Shown piece by piece: positions 45,715 to 54,582 of a stretch of DNA of 64,000 nt; position 1 is the first letter of the stretch; each line of letters begins with the position of its first letter. The DNA lies in the NCBI RefSeq assembly GCF_900142255.1, contig NZ_FRAF01000009.1:56633-120632 (forward strand), given 5' to 3'. Below the pieces are notes generated by a model, which was not told where the DNA came from, searched no databases, and was given only the letters and a program-made list of their open reading frames with translations. Source of the DNA: Alicyclobacillus tolerans. Its GTDB lineage: Bacteria; Bacillota; Bacilli; Alicyclobacillales; Alicyclobacillaceae. The position numbers were made by a program, and so were the translations under genes.

Positions 45715-46509
45715 GTGGGCATTGGGCTAGCCTTAGGCTCTGGTGGTGCAAAAGGATTTGCTCATGTAGGTGTTATCAAAGCGCTTGAAGAAGCAGGAAT
45801 CACCATTGATTACATCAGCGGATCGAGCATGGGAGCCCTGATTGCAGCATTTTATGCGACAGGCATGCGCACTGTGTTTATGGAGCAGCTTGCCACCACG
45901 CTTCGTTGGCGTCACTGGGTAGATTTTACTGTTCCTAAAATGGGAATGGTAAATGGTGAAAAGGTGAAGCAGATGGTCCATATGCTCACCAAAGGTCAAA
46001 ATATTGAACAGGCGAAAATTCCTTTAGCGATTGTTGCAACCGACTTATTAAGCCGACAGCGTGTTGTCTTTACCCATGGCAACATTGCCGAGGCGGTGCG
46101 TGCCAGCATTGCCATTCCTGGCGTTTTTGTTCCCGTGTTTACGGAAAACGCTGTGCTTGTAGACGGAGGGGTGCTCGATCGCGTTCCGATTGAAGCGGTT
46201 CGCAATCTGGGCGCTTCGAAAGTCATCGCTGTGGATGTTTCTGTAAATTCCCAGACCACTTTACCTCAATCCATGATTGATGTTTTTTTTCAATCTCTTG
46301 ATATCATGCAGGAACAGGTCTATCAATCGGTACGCAGTGCAGCGGATATAGCGATTACGCCGCAACTGACCAGTATAGGGATTTCGCAGTTTTCGAAAGC
46401 AGCACTTGCGATTGATATTGGTTATCAGTCAGCAAAAGCGCAAATGGAAGAAGTTTTACGAGAACTGGAAAAGGATAATCATTGTGAAACGTATGATGGT
46501 GCGTCATAA
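45715..46509 (+). CDS. Patatin-like phospholipase family protein (RssA/YlbK-like)
   Basis: Predicted Ser-Asp lipid acyl hydrolase. GLALGSGGAKGFAHVGVI (oxyanion loop), the nucleophile GSSMG (near 39-43) and the DGG motif VDGGVLDRVP with the catalytic Asp are present. GTG 45715 is nine bases after GGGGTG and begins directly at the domain; the frame extends back into coaD without similarity. 264 residues. The substrate is unknown. Confidence 0.88.
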   Translation: MGIGLALGSGGAKGFAHVGVIKALEEAGITIDYISGSSMGALIAAFYATGMRTVFMEQLATTLRWRHWVDFTVPKMGMVNGEKVKQMVHMLTKGQNIEQAKIPLAIVATDLLSRQRVVFTHGNIAEAVRASIAIPGVFVPVFTENAVLVDGGVLDRVPIEAVRNLGASKVIAVDVSVNSQTTLPQSMIDVFFQSLDIMQEQVYQSVRSAADIAITPQLTSIGISQFSKAALAIDIGYQSAKAQMEEVLRELEKDNHCETYDGAS

Positions 46510-46566
46510 TTTCTAATGCTTGTACTTCGGCTCAAATGGATTGGAGTCAGTGCTGGGGTGATGGTC

Positions 46567-47079
46567 ATGACTTTGGAGTTTTCTAGAAAAACATTGATAG
46601 ACCAAAAAAGTCTTCTGATGGATGAGAGCTTTTCTACAAACCAGATGGTGGCGGCTTCTGAAGATGTATTGGAAGCCAAAGTGGCTGATGTCCATCTCTC
46701 TGTTTCGATGGTGGATAACTTTGCGAATGTGGCTGGTGCTGCCGATACTGAAGTTGAGTACCGCTGTGCGCGATGTCTTGAGCCTTTTACGGCTAGTTTG
46801 CATGCTCCAGTGGAAGAACGCTATAGCTGGAATGAGCAGGAAGCCAAACGAATCGATGCTGTTTATGCGCCTGATGATAAAGTTATATTGGATGACTTGG
46901 TGGAAGAATCATTATTGCTCGCCCTCCCATCGGTGCCTCTTTGTCGGGCTGATTGTCGCGGATTGTGCCAGGAGTGTGGGCAAAATTTGAATATGGCCGA
47001 CTGTTCTTGTGAAAAGCGAAAAGTGGACCCGAGATTAGAAATTTTAAAAGACTTGCTTTCTTCCCCTGAATCAGAGTAA
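46567..47079 (+). CDS. YceD family protein (DUF177)
   Basis: 170-residue protein regularly encoded just before rpmF. Conserved features are YRCARCLEPF near 77-86 and a second Cys cluster CRADCRGLCQECGQNL near 136-151. The family is implicated in 23S rRNA processing in plants and bacteria; its precise role in Firmicutes is uncertain. ATG 46567 lies six bases after GGGGTG. Confidence 0.88.
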   Translation: MTLEFSRKTLIDQKSLLMDESFSTNQMVAASEDVLEAKVADVHLSVSMVDNFANVAGAADTEVEYRCARCLEPFTASLHAPVEERYSWNEQEAKRIDAVYAPDDKVILDDLVEESLLLALPSVPLCRADCRGLCQECGQNLNMADCSCEKRKVDPRLEILKDLLSSPESE

Positions 47080-47114
47080 GATGTTGAACGGTAGTGGCAA
47101 GGGAGGTGTTGTAC

Positions 47115-47291
47115 GTGGCTGTACCGCAACATAGAACGTCCAAGACGCGCAAACGTCTGCGTCGCACTCACTTTAAACTGACGGCTCCGGAAATTCAGCC
47201 GTGTCCGCAATGTGGCGAATATCGACTGACTCATCATGTTTGTAAAAATTGCGGCACTTATAAGGGCAGAACAGTGTTGTCCGTTAAGTAA
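47115..47291 (+). CDS. rpmF: Large ribosomal subunit protein bL32
   Basis: 58-residue 50S protein beginning [18 protein letters not shown] after the initiator. Two CxxC pairs (CPQC and CKNC) form the zinc ribbon. GTG 47115 is eight bases after GGAGG; the upstream-open frame is not family-like. Confidence 0.95.
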   Translation: MAVPQHRTSKTRKRLRRTHFKLTAPEIQPCPQCGEYRLTHHVCKNCGTYKGRTVLSVK

Positions 47292-47305
47292 AGTGTAAAA
47301 ACACA

Positions 47306-47329
47306 GCTAGCCGACAGGCTGGCTTTTTT
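47306..47329 (+). terminator. Terminator after rpmF
   Basis: GCTAGCC pairs with GGCTGGC (one G-U) around GACA and is followed by six T. Confidence 0.75.
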
Positions 47330-47448
47330 CATTTATCGGAAGATGATAAGGTCAAAATATTTCGGTTTTGCAATGATGACCTATCAACTCTCTTTCACTT
47401 GCGACGTCATTTTGTCAACAAACGTCTGTTTTTGGTGAAACTTTATAC

Positions 47449-47493
47449 TTGTCAGTAGGTCTACAGGCAGTTAGCATTAGTACCAGTTATTAA
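47449..47493 (+). promoter_or_regulatory. fapR promoter and FapR operator
   Basis: Promoter TTGTCA (47449-47454), 17 bases, TAGCAT (47472-47477). Overlapping its downstream edge, TTAGTACC-AGT-TATTAA (47477-47493) closely matches the FapR palindrome TTAGTACCnrrTACTAA. FapR bound here would block transcription of the fapR-plsX-fab operon, with malonyl-CoA releasing it, as in B. subtilis. The remaining 120-base leader holds a 12-base near-perfect direct repeat (47559-47570 and 47578-47589). Confidence 0.75.
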
Positions 47494-47614
47494 AAAAATC
47501 AATATCAGTTAAGATTGTTGTCATTATCAACATAGAGTGTGTCCGGTACAGATGAACTTGAGTTCTACAATATCGACTGAGTTCTGCAACTCTTTGCCGA
47601 CCACGTGTTAAAGG

Positions 47615-48184
47615 ATGGATGGTAAACTGAAAAGGGTTGAGCGCCACGGACTCTTGAGGATGTATATTCAAAAACATCCCTTTGCCACGGATGAGCAATT
47701 GGCTGAACATTTTGGCGTAAGTGTGGCCACCATTCGATTGGATCGGCAAAAATTAGCGATTCCTGAAGCGCGCGAGCGTATTCGCCGTCTGGCAGAGACA
47801 TCCCATGATGCGTTGCGCTCGCTTGATCAACAAGAAATCACTGGGGAATTAAAAGAGCTTCGTCTCAATGAATACGCGGTGTCAGAATTGACGATTGAAG
47901 CGCAGCACGTCTTTCATCGCTATCAGATTGCTCGCGGCCATGTTTTGTTTGCTCAGGTCAATTCTCTTGCGACAGCCATGGTGGATGCGGATATTGCAGT
48001 GACCGCCAAAAGCGAGTTGAGATTTGCCAATCCAGCTTATCTAGGGGAAACTGTGCATGCGCGGGTAGAAGTTGTGGCGAGACGAAAGCATGTATTGCGA
48101 TGTTTTGCCGTTGCGCATGTAGAAAAGAAAATTATTTTGAAAGGTCAAATTTGGATGATTGCTGGTCCGGTATGGAATGCCTGA
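47615..48184 (+). CDS. fapR: Fatty acid and phospholipid synthesis repressor FapR
   Basis: Malonyl-CoA-sensing repressor. N-terminal DeoR-like helix-turn-helix (about 20-45, DEQLAEHFGVSVATIRLDRQ), linker, and hot-dog effector domain with IARGHVLFAQVNSLATAMVD (about 108-127). 189 residues as in B. subtilis. ATG 47615 is preceded immediately by AAAGG, an unfavourable spacing, and a stop lies just upstream, so this start is the earliest possible one; a CTG at 47627 is conceivable. Confidence 0.94.
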   Translation: MDGKLKRVERHGLLRMYIQKHPFATDEQLAEHFGVSVATIRLDRQKLAIPEARERIRRLAETSHDALRSLDQQEITGELKELRLNEYAVSELTIEAQHVFHRYQIARGHVLFAQVNSLATAMVDADIAVTAKSELRFANPAYLGETVHARVEVVARRKHVLRCFAVAHVEKKIILKGQIWMIAGPVWNA

Positions 48185-48251
48185 AAGTCCATTTCTAAAT
48201 TATCAATGACTGTTGAAAGTATGGCTTGGCTTGTGAAAGTGAGGGAGATGT

Positions 48252-49250
48252 TTGGCAAAGCTTGTTGTCGATGTGATGGGGGGAGACTTGGCACCGCAGG
48301 CGCCTGTACAAGCTGTTTTAGATGCTGCCGCAAAGGAACTGCATACGGAGTATATCCTGGTTGGAGATGAAAAGAAAATTCGTGCAGTTTCTCATTCTTT
48401 TCCAGTCAATGTAACAATCGTTCACACCACGGAGCAAATAGACGGTACTGATGAGCCAGTGCGTGCTGTAAGGCGAAAAAAAAATGCCTCATTAGTTATA
48501 GCTGCTGAAATGGTGGCCGAAGGCAAAGCAGACGCATTACTGTCGGCAGGCAATACAGGAGCTATTGTTGCTGCTGGGTTACTGATTATTGGACGCGTAC
48601 CGGGAATTTTACGCCCTGCTTTAGCTCCTGTCATGCCGACCTTTGATGGTCGAGGGGTATTGCTTTTAGATGCAGGCGCCACAATGGATGCCAATGAAGA
48701 AAATTTGCGCCAGTTTGCTTTTATGGGCAGCTATTATTCAGAAATGATTCTTGGCACAAGTCGACCGCGAGTTGGACTATTGAACGTAGGAACAGAGGCA
48801 GGGAAGGGAAATGCTTTGACGAAGGCAACCTTTCCGTTGCTGGAAAAATCGAATTTGCATTTTGTCGGCAATGTAGAAGCTCGCGATGTGCTCTCTGGTA
48901 TTTGTGATGTACTGGTATGCGACGGGTTTGCCGGCAATGTGGTATTAAAATTGGCTGAAGGTCTAGGGCTTGGATTAGCTTCCGGGATTCGCTCTACGTT
49001 AGTTTCTTCTTTTCAGACCAAATTGGGCGCTTTGCTTGTAAAACCTCAATTAAAACATTTTTTTCATCGATTTGAGTATTCAGAATATGGTGGCGCCCCG
49101 TTTCTTGGTGTTAATGGAGGATGTTTCAAAGCCCACGGCAGCAGCAATGTACGCGCTTGGTACGTGGCACTTGGGCAGGCACAGGCATTTGTGGAAAAGA
49201 ACTTGCTAGGGAAATTATCGGAGGCATTTCTGAATTTAGAGGAAGTTTGA
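48252..49250 (+). CDS. plsX: Phosphate acyltransferase PlsX
   Basis: Converts acyl-ACP to acyl-phosphate for phosphatidic acid synthesis. VVDVMGGDLAPQAPV at the N-terminus, SAGNTGAIVAAGLLIIGR (near 97), LLNVGTEAGKG and DGFAGNVVLKLAEGL are family segments. TTG start seven bases after GAGG. 332 residues. Second gene of the FapR regulon operon. Confidence 0.94.
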   Translation: MAKLVVDVMGGDLAPQAPVQAVLDAAAKELHTEYILVGDEKKIRAVSHSFPVNVTIVHTTEQIDGTDEPVRAVRRKKNASLVIAAEMVAEGKADALLSAGNTGAIVAAGLLIIGRVPGILRPALAPVMPTFDGRGVLLLDAGATMDANEENLRQFAFMGSYYSEMILGTSRPRVGLLNVGTEAGKGNALTKATFPLLEKSNLHFVGNVEARDVLSGICDVLVCDGFAGNVVLKLAEGLGLGLASGIRSTLVSSFQTKLGALLVKPQLKHFFHRFEYSEYGGAPFLGVNGGCFKAHGSSNVRAWYVALGQAQAFVEKNLLGKLSEAFLNLEEV

Positions 49251-49284
49251 ACGAGATGAAGTCATTTTAGGAGGATGGTATAAC

Positions 49285-50274
49285 GTGGGAGTGCGTGCAA
49301 AAATTTTAGGCACTGGTTCAGCGGTGCCTCAGCGAGTGCTTTCTAATGCGGATTTGGAAAAGATGGTTGATACATCCGATGAGTGGATTGTAACAAGAAC
49401 AGGTATTCGAGAACGTCGCATTGCAGAAGCAAACGAAGCCACTTCCGATTATGTGGCCAAAGCATGCGAAAGGGCGCTTACTGCAGCTGGGGTTGATGCG
49501 TCGGAAGTGGATTTGATTGTGTGCGGCACGGTCACTCCTGACATGATGTTTCCTGCTACAGCTAATCTCGTTCAAAATGCTATTGGAGCTAAAAAAGCAG
49601 CTTCGTTTGATTTGTCTGCTGCTTGTAGCGGTTTTCTTTATGGATTGTCGCTTGGTGCTTCTTTTATCGAAAGTGGCCACTTTTCTTATGTGCTTGTAGC
49701 TGCGGGGGATTTGTTGTCAAGAATTACTGATTACGAAGATCGTTCTACTTGTGTGCTCTTCGGTGATGGAGCGGGTGCTGTGCTGCTTGGACGCGCCGAA
49801 GAGAGTGAAGAGGCTGGTATACTTGGTTTTTCGCTTGGCTCAGATGGGTCGGGCGGGCATCTTTTAAACATGCCTGCAGGTGGTTCGCGAATTCCTGCTT
49901 CAGCAGAATCTGTGGCAGCGCGCTTGCATTATCTGAAAATGCAAGGACAGGAGACATTTAAGTTTGCTGTCAATGCGATGGTCAGTTCTACAGAAGAAGT
50001 GCTAGAAAAAGTTGGATATCAGAAAGAAGATATTTCACTACTTGTCCCTCATCAAGCCAATATTCGGATTATTGACGCGGCGCGGCGCAGATTCGGATTG
50101 CCGGAAGACAAGGTGATGGTCACTATTGACAAATACGGCAACACTTCCGCTTCTTCCATAGCCATAGCTTTAGATGAGGCTGTTCGCGAAGGTCGTGCAA
50201 AGACTGGGGATTTGGTTGTTTGTGTTGGATTTGGTGGCGGATTGACTTGGGGATCAGTAGCCATTCGTCTCTAA
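49285..50274 (+). CDS. fabH: 3-oxoacyl-ACP synthase III
   Basis: Starts fatty acid chains by condensing acyl-CoA with malonyl-ACP. Catalytic Cys in SAACSGFLY (near 112), His in LVPHQANIR (near 253) and Asn in YGNTSASS (near 283). GTG start with AGGAGG ten bases upstream. 329 residues. Substrate choice (branched or cyclic starters are used by relatives) cannot be read from sequence by eye. Confidence 0.95.
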   Translation: MGVRAKILGTGSAVPQRVLSNADLEKMVDTSDEWIVTRTGIRERRIAEANEATSDYVAKACERALTAAGVDASEVDLIVCGTVTPDMMFPATANLVQNAIGAKKAASFDLSAACSGFLYGLSLGASFIESGHFSYVLVAAGDLLSRITDYEDRSTCVLFGDGAGAVLLGRAEESEEAGILGFSLGSDGSGGHLLNMPAGGSRIPASAESVAARLHYLKMQGQETFKFAVNAMVSSTEEVLEKVGYQKEDISLLVPHQANIRIIDAARRRFGLPEDKVMVTIDKYGNTSASSIAIALDEAVREGRAKTGDLVVCVGFGGGLTWGSVAIRL

Positions 50275-50343
50275 AACAGTTGTATGACCTAGATAAACAG
50301 GTTGTGTAGTTTTTATTTTAAGAAAGGTAAGGAGTGCAGAAGG

Positions 50344-51282
50344 ATGACGGTTGGATTTGTCTTCCCAGGACAGGGTGCCCAGACAGTGGGCATGGGTAAA
50401 TCACTGATAGAAAACTATCCTTTAGCTCGCCAGACGTTTATTGAGGCGGATGAAGCGCTCGGATTTTCGCTGACCAAGCTTTGTCTGGAAGGACCTGAAG
50501 AAGAATTGCGCCTGACCTATCATGCTCAACCGGCATTGCTTACAGCAGGTGTAGCTGCTTGGAGAGTTTTTCAGTCTCAATCCTCTATTCGGCCAGTTGC
50601 AGTTGCAGGACATAGTCTTGGTGAATATACCGCTTTGGTAGCGGCAAACATGCTGCCGTTTGCTGATGCTGTGAAACTGGTTTATCATCGTGGACAATTG
50701 ATGAACGAAGCTGTACCCGCTGGACAGGGGGCTATGTCAGCGGTGATGGGCCTGGAAGAAGAGGAACTGGCGGCCATTTGTGCAGAAGCGTCTAACGGAT
50801 CGGACGTAGTGGAGTTAGCTAATTTAAATTGCCCTGGCCAGATTGTTATTTCCGGAACCCAAAAAGCAGTCAGCAATGCATCTGAACTGGCAAAACAGCA
50901 TAAAGCGCGCCGAGTTATTCCGTTGGTTGTTAGTGGACCTTTTCACAGTTCGTTGATGCGCCCTGCTGCTGCAGCGTTTGATAGCTTGCTACAAGAAGCC
51001 CCCTTTAGAGATGGTGACGTCCCCGTCATTGCCAATGTAGATGCTGAGCCATATCAAACTCCTGATGCTGCGAGGAAAGCGCTGTCGCGTCAATTATACT
51101 CTCCTGTGCGTTTTGTGGATGATATTCATACCATGGTGAATTTAGGTGTACAGACGTTTGTGGAGTTTGGTGTGGGAAGCGTGCTGAGCGGACTTATTAA
51201 AAAGATTGACAAAAATGTTCGCACGCTGCGCGTAGAGGATGAGCCTTCTTTGCATGAGACATTGCAGGCATTAACAGAGTGA
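50344..51282 (+). CDS. fabD: Malonyl-CoA:ACP transacylase
   Basis: Loads malonate on ACP. FVFPGQGAQTVGMGK at the N-terminus, nucleophile GHSLGEYTAL (near 90) and the catalytic His in VSGPFHSSLM (near 200). ATG 50344 is nine bases from AAGGAG; the upstream-open 14 codons are not family-like. 312 residues. Confidence 0.95.
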   Translation: MTVGFVFPGQGAQTVGMGKSLIENYPLARQTFIEADEALGFSLTKLCLEGPEEELRLTYHAQPALLTAGVAAWRVFQSQSSIRPVAVAGHSLGEYTALVAANMLPFADAVKLVYHRGQLMNEAVPAGQGAMSAVMGLEEEELAAICAEASNGSDVVELANLNCPGQIVISGTQKAVSNASELAKQHKARRVIPLVVSGPFHSSLMRPAAAAFDSLLQEAPFRDGDVPVIANVDAEPYQTPDAARKALSRQLYSPVRFVDDIHTMVNLGVQTFVEFGVGSVLSGLIKKIDKNVRTLRVEDEPSLHETLQALTE

Positions 51283-51351
51283 TGCTGTCTCGTAGGAAAT
51301 AACATCTAGTTTAACTTGAGCCGTTTTTGGCTATGTAGGAGCAGGTGAGCT

Positions 51352-52086
51352 ATGTCTAAAGTTGCTTTAATCACAGGAGCCTCGCGTGGAATTGGAAGAG
51401 CGATTGCTTTGGAATTTGCCAAGCAAGGTGCGCAAGTTGTCATAAATTACGCGGGTCACCTTGAAAAAGCTGAGGAAACTGCACATCTCGTACAAGCGGC
51501 AGGTGGGGAATCTTATCTTGTGCAGGCTGATGTCAGCCGTCCGGAAGAATGTACAAAACTAGTGCAAACAGCAATAGAAAAGTTTGGGAAATTAGATATC
51601 TTTGTTCATAATGCTGGTATTACACGCGACAATCTTCTCTTGCGCATGAAGGACAAGGATTGGCAGGAGGTTCTGGACACGAATTTAAGCAGTGCGTTCT
51701 ATCTGGCGAAAGAAGTTGCCCGTCCTATGATGAAAGCACGCAGTGGAAGAATCATTTCTATTGTTTCCGTAGCAGGAATTTCGGGTAATGCTGGACAAAT
51801 AAATTATGCGGCCTCTAAAGCAGGGCTCATTGGTTTTACCAAATCGCTGGCGCGAGAGTTGGCTCCTCGCAATATTACTGTCAATGCGGTTGCGCCAGGT
51901 CTGATTGAAACTGATATGACCCATGTGTTAGGCCAAGCAACACTGGAGAAATTGAGTGCGTCCATTCCACTCGGGCGCGCGGGAAAACCGGAGGATGTGG
52001 CTGGAGTGGTAGCCTTTCTTGCCTCTGAGGCCGCCGCTTATATGACAGGGCAGGTTCTGCATGTCGACGGCGGAATGGTCATGTAG
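51352..52086 (+). CDS. fabG: 3-oxoacyl-ACP reductase
   Basis: NADPH-dependent short-chain dehydrogenase that reduces 3-oxoacyl-[15 protein letters not shown] (cofactor), [13 protein letters not shown] (active-site Asn region), Ser in VSVAG and YAASKAG (catalytic Tyr-Lys). 244 residues, normal. Confidence 0.95.
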   Translation: MSKVALITGASRGIGRAIALEFAKQGAQVVINYAGHLEKAEETAHLVQAAGGESYLVQADVSRPEECTKLVQTAIEKFGKLDIFVHNAGITRDNLLLRMKDKDWQEVLDTNLSSAFYLAKEVARPMMKARSGRIISIVSVAGISGNAGQINYAASKAGLIGFTKSLARELAPRNITVNAVAPGLIETDMTHVLGQATLEKLSASIPLGRAGKPEDVAGVVAFLASEAAAYMTGQVLHVDGGMVM

Positions 52087-52112
52087 TATACTCTTTCGCG
52101 GGAGGTGATAGC

Positions 52113-52346
52113 ATGTCTGACGTTTTCGAACGAGTAAAGACCATCATTGTTGACCGTCTGAGTGTTGACGGGGCCAAAGTGACTCCGGAAGCTACTTTTA
52201 AAGAAGATCTTGGCGCGGATTCTTTGGATGTTGTAGAACTTATTATGGAATTGGAAGATGAATTTGATATGGAAATCTCAGATGAAGATGCTGAGAAAAT
52301 TACAACAGTTGGCGACGTTGTAAACTACATCTCCTCCCACCAATAA
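52113..52346 (+). CDS. acpP: Acyl carrier protein
   Basis: 77-residue acidic carrier; the phosphopantetheine attachment Ser is in [24 protein letters not shown] lies just before the ATG. Encoded in the classical fabG-acpP-fabF order. Confidence 0.96.
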   Translation: MSDVFERVKTIIVDRLSVDGAKVTPEATFKEDLGADSLDVVELIMELEDEFDMEISDEDAEKITTVGDVVNYISSHQ

Positions 52347-52423
52347 TTATGGAGTGAAGTGGTGTGATACGGAGTCCCGCGCAATTGCCGGGGCTTTCTG
52401 TTATATACAGAGGAGGTGAAGCT

Positions 52424-53668
52424 GTGCAAAAACGTGTAGTTGTAACAGGTCTTGGTGCAGTTACCCCAGTCGGTTCAACCGTGGAATCTTTTTGGCAGAA
52501 TTTGCTTGCGGGCAAATCGGGAATCGGTTTGATCGATCGTTTTGACGTGAGTGAGTATCCAGTAAGAATTGCTGGACAGGTCAAAGGCTTTCAGGCGGAA
52601 GATTACATTGAGAAAAAAGAAATTCGTCGCTTTGATATGTATGCACAGTTTGCGGTCGGTGCTGCTGTACAGGCTCTCCGCCAGTCTGGTTTGCAGATTA
52701 CGGAAGAGAACGCGGCCCGCGTAGGTGTTTACATTGGTTCCGGTATTGGCGGTTTGCAGACCATGCTTGAAAATTACAACGTTCTGCGCGATCGCGGTCC
52801 TAAACGAGTATCTCCATTTCTTGTACCTATGATGATGATTAACTCTGCAAGTGGCCAAATATCAATTATGTTTGGGGCTAAAGGTCCCAATTTGGCCCCT
52901 GTTTCCGCCTGTGCGACAGGTACACATGCTGTGGGCGACGCCTACAAGATTATTGCTCGCGGTGCTGCCGATGCAATGATATGCGGCGGTGCAGAAGCTA
53001 CAATCTGTGATTTAGCGCTGGCCGGTTTTGCCAATATGAAGGCACTATCTACACGAAATGACAGTCCTGAGCAAGCGAGTCGACCTTTTGATGCTCATCG
53101 TGATGGATTTGTGATGGGGGAGGGTGCTGGTGTTTTGGTTCTGGAATCCTTAGAATCAGCTAAGGCCCGCGGTGCAAAAATTCTGGCAGAAGTCGTTGGC
53201 TATGGTATGTCTGCAGATGCCCATCATATTACTGCCCCCGATCCGGTTGGATTTGGAGCGTCTTTGGCGATGCAAGCAGCCCTCGATGATGCTGGGTTGC
53301 GTCCAGAAGATGTAGACTATATTAATGCTCATGGTACATCTACCGATCTGAACGACAAATTAGAAACCATAGCTGTAAAAGCAACATTCGGAGAATACGC
53401 TTACAAATTAAGTATGAGCTCCATTAAATCTATGACAGGACACTTGCTTGGCGCCGCTGGCGGCGTTGAAGCTGTGGCCAGTGTCATGACCATCTTAACC
53501 GGAATGATTCCACCTACTATGAACTATGAAACCCCTGATCCAGAATGCGATTTAGATTATGTGCCCAACAAGGCACGTGAGCAGGCGGTGGATACGGTCA
53601 TGTCCAATTCGTTTGGATTTGGTGGCCATAATGCCTCGATTATTATCCGCCGTTTTATGGAAAACTAA
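52424..53668 (+). CDS. fabF: 3-oxoacyl-ACP synthase II
   Basis: Elongating condensing enzyme. Cys in [13 protein letters not shown] (near 163), His in [11 protein letters not shown] (near 303) and His in [12 protein letters not shown] (near 341). GTG 52424 is seven bases after AGGAGG and begins [16 protein letters not shown]; the 20 codons open upstream are not family-like. 414 residues. In B. subtilis fabF is elsewhere; here it completes the plsX-fabHDG-acpP cluster. Confidence 0.95.
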   Translation: MQKRVVVTGLGAVTPVGSTVESFWQNLLAGKSGIGLIDRFDVSEYPVRIAGQVKGFQAEDYIEKKEIRRFDMYAQFAVGAAVQALRQSGLQITEENAARVGVYIGSGIGGLQTMLENYNVLRDRGPKRVSPFLVPMMMINSASGQISIMFGAKGPNLAPVSACATGTHAVGDAYKIIARGAADAMICGGAEATICDLALAGFANMKALSTRNDSPEQASRPFDAHRDGFVMGEGAGVLVLESLESAKARGAKILAEVVGYGMSADAHHITAPDPVGFGASLAMQAALDDAGLRPEDVDYINAHGTSTDLNDKLETIAVKATFGEYAYKLSMSSIKSMTGHLLGAAGGVEAVASVMTILTGMIPPTMNYETPDPECDLDYVPNKAREQAVDTVMSNSFGFGGHNASIIIRRFMEN

Positions 53669-53677
53669 GTTTATAAT

Positions 53678-53707
53678 GCCTGGAGAGGTTCATTTACCTT
53701 TCCAGGC
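53678..53707 (+). other. 12-bp hairpin after fabF
   Basis: GCCTGGAGAGGT pairs with ACCTTTCCAGGC (one G-U) around a six-base loop. No T run follows, so it is not a standard terminator; it may protect or mark the fabF mRNA end. Confidence 0.45.
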
Positions 53708-53736
53708 CACTCAATAACCGAACAAGAAAAAGGACG

Positions 53737-53791
53737 GGATGTTGAGGGACAGTCACTTGCTCTATTTGTGAGCGCCTGTCCCTCAACATCC
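53737..53791 (+). promoter_or_regulatory. Long hairpin in the rnc leader, candidate RNase III site
   Basis: A perfect 16-bp stem (arms 53737-53752 and 53776-53791) extends by TCAC/GTGA across a four-base GCGC bulge, with an 11-base loop. It ends just before the rnc SD GGGGAAGG and has no T run. Long double-stranded RNA directly before the RNase III gene suggests self-cleavage control, as known for E. coli rnc. Confidence 0.45.
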
Positions 53792-53811
53792 AGTAGGGGA
53801 AGGTCACCAAG

Positions 53812-54582
53812 ATGAAAAAACATACAGGCGATACTTTACAACGAGATCGTTCCACTCGTGATCAATCTTTAGGAGAACTGCAAAAAAAATGTGGTGTAGA
53901 GTTTCGAGACACGCAATTATTGCTTCAGGCTTTTACGCACGCTTCTTATCGCAATGAACATCGAAAATCTCGTTTAGGTGACAATGAACGGTTAGAGTTT
54001 CTGGGTGATGCAGTTTTGGAATTGCTGATCAGTGACTACTTATATCGACAGTACCCTGATTTGCTTGAAGGACAACTGACGCGTATGCGAGCTAGTTTAG
54101 TTTGCGAGCCTTCCTTAGTTCGTTTTGCGAAAATACTTGAATTTGAAAGACATGTGCGGCTTGGCCGTGGAGAGGAACGTTCAGGCGGACGCATGCGTCC
54201 TGCTTTACTTGCCGATGTTTTTGAAGCTTTTATCGGCGCACTCTATCTCGATCAAGGAATAGAAGCTTGTTGGAACTTTGTTCAGCAACATATGTTAGCT
54301 CATTTGGATCAAGCCACATTGGGTACAGATTACAAAACATTGCTTCAAGAGTGGGTACAGCAGCATATGCAAGGCGAGATGGTGCGCTACGTAACAATTG
54401 AAGAACGCGGACCAGCGCATGCGCGCGAATTTGTGGTGGAAATTTTGATTCGAGGCGAACAGTTTGGTATGGGGACTGGGCGTTCCAAAAAAGAAGCGGA
54501 GCAGCAAGCGGCTCATGTAGCTTACGATCATCTGGTCCGTTCATCAGGCGGTGTGCGAGAAAATGTTTCTCAAACGGATTGA
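53812..54582 (+). CDS. rnc: Ribonuclease III
   Basis: Cleaves double-stranded RNA in rRNA maturation and mRNA decay. The signature NERLEFLGDAVLELLISDYL (about 58-77) carries the catalytic acidic residues; a second acidic site is in LADVFEAFIGALYLD; a C-terminal dsRNA-binding domain (about 165-240) ends with GTGRSKKEAEQQAAHVA. The N-terminus has about 20 extra polar residues. 256 residues. Overlaps smc by 20 bases. Confidence 0.95.
   Translation: MKKHTGDTLQRDRSTRDQSLGELQKKCGVEFRDTQLLLQAFTHASYRNEHRKSRLGDNERLEFLGDAVLELLISDYLYRQYPDLLEGQLTRMRASLVCEPSLVRFAKILEFERHVRLGRGEERSGGRMRPALLADVFEAFIGALYLDQGIEACWNFVQQHMLAHLDQATLGTDYKTLLQEWVQQHMQGEMVRYVTIEERGPAHAREFVVEILIRGEQFGMGTGRSKKEAEQQAAHVAYDHLVRSSGGVRENVSQTD

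Noticed and set aside
53672..53677. Perfect TATAAT between fabF and rnc
   Set aside because: No -35-like hexamer at 16-18 bases upstream; kept only as a possible weak promoter.
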